Shown here: piece after piece, positions 1-5,122 of the stretch | Layout: every line of letters starts with the position of its first letter | How positions within the stretch are numbered: the stretch's first letter is position 1 | Assembly (NCBI GenBank): GCA_905479965.1 | Contig: CAJQOR010000287.1 | Location: 1-6,793 of the forward strand | Direction: 5' to 3' | DNA length: 6,793 nucleotides | Source: an uncultured Rhizobiaceae group bacterium | Lineage (GTDB): Bacteria > Pseudomonadota > Alphaproteobacteria > Rhizobiales > Rhizobiaceae | The notes under the pieces: model-generated | Database searches by the model: none | What the model was told of the DNA's origin: nothing | Seen by the model: only the letters and a program-made list of their open reading frames with translations | Translations under genes and position numbers: made by a program

Positions 1-884
1 CAGGCTTTATCATCGCGGGTGCTTTAACAATTTTAGCAGGGCTCTGGCGTCCTTTGGGAAAGTTTGCAACCTCGGTGCCTGCGCCACTTGCGCAAGCCAT
101 GCTCGCAGGTGTTTTGGTCGCACTTTGTATTGCGCCCTTTAAGGCGATGGCAGACGTGCCCCTGACAGCAATTCCGGTTGTCATCACTTGGTTTGTGATC
201 GGGCGGTTTAATCGTTTGTTTGCTGTGCCTGCGGCCGTGATTGCAGCTTTAGGTGTGACAGGCTTTGCCAATGATTTTTCAATGACCTTACCGGAGAACA
301 TAATTGCGCTGCCAATTGTAACGGTACCGGTCTTTTCAATCAGCGCATTTTTAAGCATCGGCTTGCCTTTGTTCATTGTCACCATGGCAACGCAAAATAT
401 TCCCGGAATTGCGGTCTTAAAAGCAAATGGATACACCCCTGCAGCAGGTCCGCTTTTCACAGGGGTAGGTGTAGCAAGTGTGGCCTCAGCACCTTTTGGT
501 GCGCCAGCTACGTGTCTTGCCGCCATCACGGCTGCGATTTGCGCGAGTGAAGATTCCCATAAAGACCCAACTCAACGCTACTGGACAGCGGTAATTTCAG
601 GTGGTCTATATTGCGTCTTTGGCTTATTTGCGATCCTCATCACAAGTGTTGCGATCCTAGCACCACCAATGCTGCTTGAAACATTAGCAGGTGTTGCGCT
701 TTTGGGTGTGTTTGCAAATTCGGCATCCGCGGCATTGGGTGATCCAGACTATCGTGAAGCGGCAGCGGTCACATTTTTGGTCACAGCCTCGGGCATTACG
801 GTTTATGGCCTTGGTGCTGCCGTTTGGGGATTAATTGCAGGTGGCATTGTTGTTTTGACATCAAAGCAGCTAAAGAAGGCATAG
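1..884 (+). CDS. benE: Benzoate/H+ symporter, BenE family (5' end outside window)
   Basis: Inner-membrane transporter of the BenE family, whose characterised members import benzoate with protons. The reading frame is open from base 3, and its first residues (GFIIAGALTILAGLW) continue family sequence, so the true start lies upstream. The TTG at 54 is an internal Leu codon, not a start. About 293 codons are present, against roughly 390-400 in full-length members, so about the first 100 residues are missing. Family signatures seen are RPLGKF...VPAPLAQAMLAGVL at the left end, MATQNIPGIAVLKANGY (around base 390) and LAAITAAIC (516-542) followed by DPTQRYW. Long hydrophobic stretches run throughout. 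From memory, the polar residue usually found just before LAAITAAIC is Cys here, preceded by FGAPAT, so substrate specificity may differ from benzoate. It ends 41 bases before a DUF1304 gene on the same strand. The family call is secure; the substrate is inferred. Confidence 0.9.
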   Translation, partial: GFIIAGALTILAGLWRPLGKFATSVPAPLAQAMLAGVLVALCIAPFKAMADVPLTAIPVVITWFVIGRFNRLFAVPAAVIAALGVTGFANDFSMTLPENIIALPIVTVPVFSISAFLSIGLPLFIVTMATQNIPGIAVLKANGYTPAAGPLFTGVGVASVASAPFGAPATCLAAITAAICASEDSHKDPTQRYWTAVISGGLYCVFGLFAILITSVAILAPPMLLETLAGVALLGVFANSASAALGDPDYREAAAVTFLVTASGITVYGLGAAVWGLIAGGIVVLTSKQLKKA

Positions 885-913
885 CCGCACGTAAGAATGT
901 GCTATCCGATTAA

Positions 914-918
914 AAGGA
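914..918 (+). promoter_or_regulatory. Ribosome binding site of the DUF1304 gene
   Basis: AAGGA lies seven bases before the ATG at 926. This supports that start and independent translation downstream of benE. Confidence 0.7.
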
Positions 919-925
919 AAACGAC

Positions 926-1306
926 ATGAACAAGATTGCCAATCTACTGATATCAGCCATTGCGCTACTTCACTTTTTAATTGCTTATGTGGAGATGTTT
1001 GCATGGACGTCGCTTGGACCAAAGATGTTTGCATCATTGCCGGCTGATATGTTTGAACCAACAGCCGCAATGGCCGCTAATCAGGGCCTTTATAATGCAT
1101 TTTTAGCCGTTGGTCTGGTCTGGGCGCTGTGGATCACGGATCAGGTTTGGCGCCGAAATGTTGCCACATGTTTTTTATTGTTTGTCGCCGCAGCTGGGCT
1201 GTTTGGCGCGCTGACTGTGTCGACCACAATTTTATATGTCCAAACCGTACCTTCCGTCATCGCACTCATTTTGCTTTTTTTGGGAAAAACCAAGCAAGAG
1301 GCGTAA
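926..1306 (+). CDS. DUF1304 family small integral membrane protein
   Basis: A 126-residue inner-membrane protein of unknown function. It has about four hydrophobic segments: roughly residues 4-24, 54-71, 78-98 and 106-120. DUF1304 hallmarks are visible: H16 in the first helix, the E23-M-F-x-W27 motif at its end, and the ANQGLYNAFLA block (51-61) opening the second helix. Length matches the family, usually about 115-130 residues. The start is supported by AAGGA seven bases upstream. It follows the benE-like gene by 41 bases with no clear terminator between them, so co-transcription is likely. The family has no established biochemical role, and a link to aromatic-acid uptake would rest on neighbourhood alone. 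The C-terminus (GKTKQEA) is short and polar. Confidence 0.88.
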   Translation: MNKIANLLISAIALLHFLIAYVEMFAWTSLGPKMFASLPADMFEPTAAMAANQGLYNAFLAVGLVWALWITDQVWRRNVATCFLLFVAAAGLFGALTVSTTILYVQTVPSVIALILLFLGKTKQEA

Positions 1307-1320
1307 AATTACCGCACCGA

Positions 1321-2178
1321 TTAAGGTGTTTTTGCCTTTTGATAAAACCCATATAACCCTGAAAACAATAGCATGGTTAAGCCCACCATGCTGATCCAGT
1401 CTGGTACATCCCCAAACACCAATATTCCAAAGAAGGTGGCAGATATTAATTGGGTGTAAACCAGCGGCGCAAGCATGGATGCGTCCGCCATTTTGTTCGA
1501 CGTCACAAGCAAAAGGTTGCCAATGGCAGATGCTATTGCCGATAATAGTATGAGAAAAATCAGCATTCCATCGGACAAGTTTGGTACATTTGTAAGTCCG
1601 ATGGGCGCCATGAAAATCGATCCGATAATAAGGTGTGAAACCAGAAGACTACGTGAATTCGCCACACCGGATAGCCATTTTGTCGACACCAGAAAACAGC
1701 CATAAAATACGCCGGACAACAATGCGTGCGCGGTGCCTGTTGTAAATGAAACCCCTGGCTTGATAACCAGTAACATTCCAATAAATCCAAAGAACAACAA
1801 TGCGGTACGCGATTTTGAAATTGCTTCTTTTAATACGAGAGCAGATACGAAATAGGCAACGATAGGACCCACGAAAAACGCAGCAAACGTATTGGCCAAA
1901 GTTTCAGTTTCAAGCGCGACCAAGATATTTGAGATTGCACCTGTAACAAATACACCACGCACCCAGATGCGCCAGTTTCTCAAGATTGAAAAGTCAAATC
2001 CGCGAAACAGGTAAACGACCAGTATGAAAATGATGCCAAGAAAAAAACGTGACCAGCCAACGAATTGCGGGGCCACACCATAGTTGACGATCATGAGTTT
2101 TCCCGCGGCATCCCCAAGAGGAATAAACATCATGCCGGTGATCATGATTAAGACTGGTTTTAAAGTATCGGATAACAT
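1321..2178 (-). CDS. EamA/DMT-superfamily permease (RhaT-type metabolite exporter)
   Basis: A 285-residue inner-membrane protein of the drug/metabolite transporter superfamily, with two tandem EamA repeats and about ten transmembrane helices. The usual helix-helix-Pro pattern occurs twice: FVGPIVAYF...LVLKE (102-118), followed by a helix ending in VIKPG (138-142), and the second-repeat counterpart LAPLVYTQL...LVFGD (236-257) followed by the last helix. Length is normal for the family (about 280-310). It starts at the ATG at 2176-2178; the upstream stretch on this strand has only a weak GGGTG-like ribosome site. The gene is convergent with the DUF1304 gene (14-base gap) and divergent from the MerR/AKR operon. 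DMT permeases carry amino acids, nucleosides, purines and other small metabolites, and sequence alone does not give the substrate. No promoter could be assigned with confidence. Confidence 0.9.
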   Translation of the reverse strand: MLSDTLKPVLIMITGMMFIPLGDAAGKLMIVNYGVAPQFVGWSRFFLGIIFILVVYLFRGFDFSILRNWRIWVRGVFVTGAISNILVALETETLANTFAAFFVGPIVAYFVSALVLKEAISKSRTALLFFGFIGMLLVIKPGVSFTTGTAHALLSGVFYGCFLVSTKWLSGVANSRSLLVSHLIIGSIFMAPIGLTNVPNLSDGMLIFLILLSAIASAIGNLLLVTSNKMADASMLAPLVYTQLISATFFGILVFGDVPDWISMVGLTMLLFSGLYGFYQKAKTP

Positions 2179-2284
2179 TGCGCACCCATAAAAGAATGCA
2201 ACAGCAATATCAGGTTTTGCAGTTTGAGATAATGATTTGTTTTGATTGGTACAAAACTTTTATGAATGAATTGCCATTCGGCGC

Positions 2285-2315
2285 TTGACTTGGAGTTGCT
2301 CCAAGCTGTTACGCT
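2285..2315 (+). promoter_or_regulatory. MerR-type promoter with operator dyad in the -35/-10 spacer
   Basis: The -35 hexamer is TTGACT (2285-2290) and the -10 is TACGCT (2310-2315). They are separated by 19 bases, the over-long spacing typical of MerR-activated promoters. A perfect inverted repeat, CTTGGAG-TTG-CTCCAAG (2289-2305), fills the spacer and overlaps the end of the -35. In the MerR family the dimer binds such a dyad and untwists the DNA when it senses its signal, realigning the hexamers. The dyad is 33 bases upstream of the preferred start of the regulator gene, implying autoregulation of the regulator-reductase operon. Confidence 0.85.
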
Positions 2316-2335
2316 TTAACAAACTTGAATATTTT

Positions 2336-2340
2336 GAAAG
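2336..2340 (+). promoter_or_regulatory. Weak ribosome binding site of the MerR-type regulator
   Basis: GAAAG lies seven bases before the ATG at 2348. It is weak but correctly spaced, and favours this start over the TTG at 2285, which is itself part of the -35 hexamer. Confidence 0.5.
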
Positions 2341-2347
2341 TGAATTC

Positions 2348-2707
2348 ATGCGGATAAAGCAAGCATCTGAGGTAAGTGGGTTGTCGCCAGACACCATTCG
2401 TTATTACGAAAAAGAAGGCATATTGCCGACAATCGAACGAGACCTAACGGGGCAAAGATCATTCTCCAAAGACAATCTTGACTGGATGGGGCTTTTACAG
2501 TGTTTGCGACAAACCGGCATGCCGATGAAAGAAATGTCGCGTTATGCGCAGCTGGTACATAGCGATGAAAACACGACAACTGAGCGAATAGACATTCTAA
2601 AATCTCACCAAACGAGATTGGAAGAAAAGCGTAAAGAACTCGAAAATTGCGAAGTTTTGTTGAAATATAAGCTCAGTATTTATGAGCAAAAGGGAGATTT
2701 GCACTGA
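2348..2707 (+). CDS. MerR-family transcriptional regulator, AdhR/NmlR-like (candidate aldehyde sensor)
   Basis: A cytoplasmic DNA-binding regulator of 119 residues. The N-terminal winged helix-turn-helix reads MRIKQASEVSGLSPDTIRYY then EKEGIL, a nearly canonical MerR opening. A long coiled-coil dimerisation helix spans about residues 76-113 (TERIDILKSH...LLKYKLSIYE). There are two cysteines, C52 and C101. C52 sits in the block QCLRQTGMPM, matching the CLRxTGM block of the AdhR/NmlR branch, where this cysteine is reported to react with formaldehyde or methylglyoxal. No C-terminal Cys-rich metal loop is present, which argues against a CueR, ZntR or MerR type metal sensor. The start at 2348 is chosen because the family begins MxIxxAS; an upstream TTG (2285) would put the coding region over the promoter. 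It overlaps the reductase gene by one base, so the two are translationally coupled. Confidence 0.9.
   Translation: MRIKQASEVSGLSPDTIRYYEKEGILPTIERDLTGQRSFSKDNLDWMGLLQCLRQTGMPMKEMSRYAQLVHSDENTTTERIDILKSHQTRLEEKRKELENCEVLLKYKLSIYEQKGDLH
2691..2696 (+). promoter_or_regulatory. Ribosome binding site of the aldo/keto reductase
   Basis: AGGGAG lies within the last codons of the regulator gene, ten bases before the ATG at 2707. It supports the TGATG stop-start overlap and a polycistronic message. Confidence 0.65.
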
Positions 2708-3696
2708 TGGATAATATTACGACATGGAACGGAAAATCAGCGCCGCGCATAGGTATTGGAACATGGGCCATGGGCGGTGAGCAATATTGGGATGGTAAAC
2801 CAACAGGTTGGACAGGTGTTGATGACGATGAAAGCGTGCGAACGCTTCACACAGCGTTTGATATGGGTGTGCGAATTATCGACACTGCTAATTCATATGG
2901 TGGAGGGCATTCAGAAGAAATAATTGCTGAAGCACTCGCACAATCAAATATCTCACGAGATGAATTCATAATTTGCACAAAAGTTGGTTTGCAATGCAAT
3001 GAAGATGGAAACATTGTCGGTATGTGCGATGATAAACAAACAATTTTACGCATGATAGACGATTGTTTGAGACGACTTAAAGTCGAACAGATTGATTTGG
3101 TAAAGTTTCATCTCAATAACCATCCAATTGAGCAAAGCCAGATGGTGTTTGAGGCGTTATCTGAGGCTTTTCAATCGGGAAAGATTGCAGGTTTTGGATG
3201 GAGCAATGATGATGTGAATGGCGCAATGGCATTTAAAGATATCGATGGGTTTGTTGCAATCCAGCATAATTTTAGCCTGTTCTCGCACGCTGACAAAATG
3301 CTCGCTGCAACAGCAAAAGCAGAACTTTGGGCGTTCAACCGCCAACCGCTTGCAATGGGCATATTAACCGGAAAATATAATGCGAACACCACACCGTTTG
3401 GAAAGGATGACATTCGAGGTAGCGGTTTTGAGTGGATGCGATTTTTTGATGAAAATGGCGCGCCAATGAAAGAATTTTTGGAGATGTTAGAACAGATCAA
3501 AGCACTTCTAACAGCCGATGGCAGATCATTGGCGCAAGGAGCATTAGGTTGGTGTTTGGCTCAAGGCCTACACACAATTCCTTTGCCCGGGTGCCGAACT
3601 CCTGAGCAGGCCAGAGATAATTTTGGCGTAATTAATTATGGCCCGCTTTCCAAAGATACCATGCACCAGCTTCATGCCATTATGAATAAACACTGA
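2707..3696 (+). CDS. Aldo/keto reductase
   Basis: A cytoplasmic NAD(P)H-dependent oxidoreductase of 329 residues with an (alpha/beta)8 barrel, expected to reduce aldehydes or ketones to alcohols. The full AKR catalytic tetrad is visible: D59 and Y64 in IIDTANSYGGGHSEE, K92 in CTKVG and H135 in LVKFHLNNHP. The cofactor-binding segment near the C-terminus, IPLPGCRTPEQARDN (291-305), is the AKR IPGxRxxEQxxxN signature. GFGWSNDD (162-169) is the usual strand after the active-site histidine. Length is normal (about 310-340). It starts on the ATG that shares a base with the regulator's stop codon. Coupling to an AdhR/NmlR-like regulator suggests induction by reactive carbonyls and a detoxification role. 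The actual substrate is not shown by the sequence, and sugar or xenobiotic ketone reduction is also possible. An 89-base gap separates it from the next gene. Confidence 0.93.
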   Translation: MDNITTWNGKSAPRIGIGTWAMGGEQYWDGKPTGWTGVDDDESVRTLHTAFDMGVRIIDTANSYGGGHSEEIIAEALAQSNISRDEFIICTKVGLQCNEDGNIVGMCDDKQTILRMIDDCLRRLKVEQIDLVKFHLNNHPIEQSQMVFEALSEAFQSGKIAGFGWSNDDVNGAMAFKDIDGFVAIQHNFSLFSHADKMLAATAKAELWAFNRQPLAMGILTGKYNANTTPFGKDDIRGSGFEWMRFFDENGAPMKEFLEMLEQIKALLTADGRSLAQGALGWCLAQGLHTIPLPGCRTPEQARDNFGVINYGPLSKDTMHQLHAIMNKH

Positions 3697-3718
3697 ATAA
3701 ATGTTACGCGACGTTTCA

Positions 3719-3741
3719 ATCATGTGATCAGATGATATAAA
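3719..3741 (+). promoter_or_regulatory. Candidate promoter with imperfect palindrome ahead of the glycosyltransferase
   Basis: An 18-base near-palindrome, ATCATGTGATCAGATGAT (3719-3736), is symmetric except for one mismatched pair. It abuts a TATAAA -10-like hexamer (3736-3741). A poor -35 (TTTCAA, 3714-3719) lies 16 bases upstream of it. The layout resembles an operator placed in a promoter spacer, but the -35 is weak and the dyad could be chance in an AT-rich gap. Confidence 0.35.
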
Positions 3742-3785
3742 TGTGGGAACATAAAAGGAATCGCTCATTCGCTGTTTGAAAACAA

Positions 3786-4796
3786 ATGCTTTCCAATTTT
3801 AAAAAAACAAAATGGGCACGTTCAAGCCCTGCGAAAGCTGCAAAGCGATTAAGCTATTATGTAAAGAGCGGTTCGATTGCTTATGCGCCTCCTGCAGTTT
3901 TACGGCAGAGAACGCAAAAAATTATACAGAACATGTGTGATACAGGTATCCCGCAGAGCATTTTGGAACGTGTGAACTATTACAATAAACTGGTTGAGAA
4001 TGTATCGACTGGATCAGTTCGGAGCGATCAATTACCTTTTGATCAAAGCCGATACCGCCTTGATTTGCTCGAGCATCTGCGCTCTTTTGGTTTGGAAAAA
4101 CTCATTGAACCGCTATTTGGAGATGTGACGCATATTCCGACCAAGCCAAGTTTTGTTAAAAGTCGCCCGATCTATGGGAAAAACGAAAATAACATCATTC
4201 TAAAGCTGGATAAATTTCGTCATTTTATACGCTATCCTGATCCTTTAAAGTTTGATGATAAAAATCCGGTTGCCGTGTGGCGCGGTGGCGCGACGAACAC
4301 AAAACGCGATCAATTGTGTTTGACGCATCAAAATCACAGCGATCATGATATTGGCATGGTGGGCAACGCACCCTCTGGCATTGACGCTAAGCAACCAATT
4401 TCCCCGCAAAATCAGCTTTTATATAAATACATCATATCTGTTGAAGGAAATGATGTGGCAACCAATCTGAAATGGATTATGTCGTCCAATAGCGTGTGTA
4501 TTTCACCTCAGATGAATTATGAAACCTGGTTTATGGAAGGCAAGTTGCAGCCTGATATTCACTACGTGCAGGTTAAGGATGACTTTTCAGACCTTGATGA
4601 AGTTATTGAGCGTCTAAATGAAAACCCAGATCATGCGAAACAGATAATTCTGAACGCACAAGCACATGCGGCTCAATTCTGGGATCATGAAAGGGAAAAT
4701 ACCATTTCAACCCTCGTTATTGCTAAATATTTGTGGTTGAGCGGCCAGCTTCCTGACGGTCATTTTGTCAGAATACCCTTTTCAAATGAAGTATAA
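3786..4796 (+). CDS. Glycosyltransferase family 90 (CAP10/LpsA-type), putative LPS or surface glycan modification
   Basis: A 336-residue protein of the GT90 (CAP10) family. Bacterial members are annotated as lipopolysaccharide-modifying glycosyltransferases; eukaryotic ones include Cryptococcus CAP10 and protein O-glucosyltransferases. It has no signal peptide or membrane helix, so it probably acts on the cytoplasmic face of the inner membrane. Visible family blocks are RLSYYVKSGS (21-30), the central VAVWRGGATN (162-171), the sugar-nucleotide-binding region SVEGNDVATNLKWIMSSNS (218-236), and ETWFMEGKLQPDIHYVQVK (246-264), followed by a C-terminal helical part with HAAQFWD (294-300). The ATG at 3786 is the earliest possible start because an in-frame TGA lies at 3777. 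No good ribosome site precedes it; the only strong one, AAAAGGAA (3753-3760), is 25 bases away. Donor sugar and acceptor are unknown. The gene appears to stand alone, not within an LPS cluster. Confidence 0.87.
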   Translation: MLSNFKKTKWARSSPAKAAKRLSYYVKSGSIAYAPPAVLRQRTQKIIQNMCDTGIPQSILERVNYYNKLVENVSTGSVRSDQLPFDQSRYRLDLLEHLRSFGLEKLIEPLFGDVTHIPTKPSFVKSRPIYGKNENNIILKLDKFRHFIRYPDPLKFDDKNPVAVWRGGATNTKRDQLCLTHQNHSDHDIGMVGNAPSGIDAKQPISPQNQLLYKYIISVEGNDVATNLKWIMSSNSVCISPQMNYETWFMEGKLQPDIHYVQVKDDFSDLDEVIERLNENPDHAKQIILNAQAHAAQFWDHERENTISTLVIAKYLWLSGQLPDGHFVRIPFSNEV

Positions 4797-4818
4797 ATTC
4801 GTCAAAAGTGACCACGTT

Positions 4819-4851
4819 TTTCATGAATAATTTCTGATTAATCACGTGAAA
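4819..4851 (+). other. Predicted hairpin 1 downstream of the glycosyltransferase
   Basis: TTTCATGA (4819-4826) pairs with TCA-CG-TGAAA (4842-4851), leaving CG bulged. After one A/A mismatch, TAAT (4828-4831) pairs with ATTA (4837-4840) around the loop TTCTG. It lies 22 bases after the stop codon and could protect the 3' end of the message. It lacks a U-tract, so intrinsic termination is not supported. Confidence 0.4.
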
Positions 4852-4872
4852 GTAGTCTATTTAGTTTGCAAT

Positions 4873-4898
4873 TTGCGATAAATATCACTTTTTCGCAA
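4873..4898 (+). other. Predicted hairpin 2
   Basis: TTGCGA (4873-4878) and TCGCAA (4893-4898) form a perfect six-base stem. Three further A/T pairs follow after a T/T mismatch, leaving a TATCAC loop. It is followed by CATTTGG, not a U-run. Confidence 0.4.
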
Positions 4899-4905
4899 CA
4901 TTTGG

Positions 4906-4923
4906 CTCTTGAGAGATCAAGGG
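4906..4923 (+). other. Predicted hairpin 3 with GNRA tetraloop
   Basis: CTTGA (4908-4912) and TCAAG (4917-4921) flank GAGA, a GNRA-type tetraloop. The stem extends by a T-G wobble and a C-G pair to 4906/4923. It is compact and stable for this AT-rich gap, and no U-run follows. Confidence 0.4.
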
Positions 4924-5019
4924 GATATTTGTCTGTAAAAACATATAAATAGTTTGGTAATGCTGCATTCTAAATTTAATTTTGCGGGAAAAATTGTCCA
5001 TCAATACAATCTATGGTGC

Positions 5020-5049
5020 TTGACACTGCCTTACAATAGGATGTGTAAT
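5020..5049 (+). promoter_or_regulatory. Strong sigma70-like promoter of the lysis gene
   Basis: TTGACA (5020-5025) is a perfect -35. TGTAAT (5044-5049) matches the -10 consensus at five of six positions, with an 18-base spacer. Transcription would begin near 5056, leaving a leader of about 67 bases. The leader contains a direct repeat CTGCGT (5076-5081 and 5086-5091) and a T7 run (5093-5099). Confidence 0.65.
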
Positions 5050-5110
5050 TGCTCATTGGGAGCGTAAAAATTGTACTGCGTCTCTCTGCGTATTTTTTTA
5101 TGATGCAATT

Positions 5111-5115
5111 AGGGG
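5111..5115 (+). promoter_or_regulatory. Ribosome binding site of the lysis gene
   Basis: AGGGG lies seven bases before the ATG at 5123, supporting that start. Confidence 0.65.
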
Positions 5116-5122
5116 TGGTGTT

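Larger units (their letters stand above)
4797..5122. other. Structured intergenic region upstream of the lysis gene
   Basis: A 326-base AT-rich gap with no convincing coding frame. Its left half contains three predicted hairpins, described in separate entries. None is followed by a U-run, so none is a standard intrinsic terminator. A short inverted repeat, ATTGT (4993-4997) and ACAAT (5006-5010), follows. The right half contains a strong promoter and an approximately 67-base leader to the lysis gene. No tRNA, att-like repeat pair or CRISPR repeat was seen. Confidence 0.6.

Noticed and set aside
881..905. Hairpin over the benE stop codon (GCAC 887-890 with GTGC 899-902, plus ATA/TAT)
   Set aside because: It has a bulge and no following U-run, so it does not support termination between benE and the DUF1304 gene.
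1311..1334. CACC-GATTAA-GGTG followed by TTTTT between the convergent DUF1304 and permease genes, a possible shared terminator
   Set aside because: The stem is only four pairs plus one wobble with a six-base loop, too weak to call an intrinsic terminator.
1129..1356. 75-codon plus-strand frame overlapping the DUF1304 gene and the end of the permease
   Set aside because: Out-of-frame shadow; the DUF1304 frame has clear family motifs and its own ribosome site.
2179..2284. Minus-strand promoter for the EamA permease (TTGTAC with a TTATCT-like -10)
   Set aside because: The -10 matches only two of six consensus positions, so no promoter could be assigned.
3171..3500. 109-codon minus-strand open frame inside the aldo/keto reductase
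   Set aside because: It lies wholly within a gene with a complete catalytic tetrad and has no family-like features.
4797..5122. tRNA, attachment-site repeat or CRISPR array in the long gap
   Set aside because: No cloverleaf, no long direct repeat pair and no regularly spaced repeats were found by eye.
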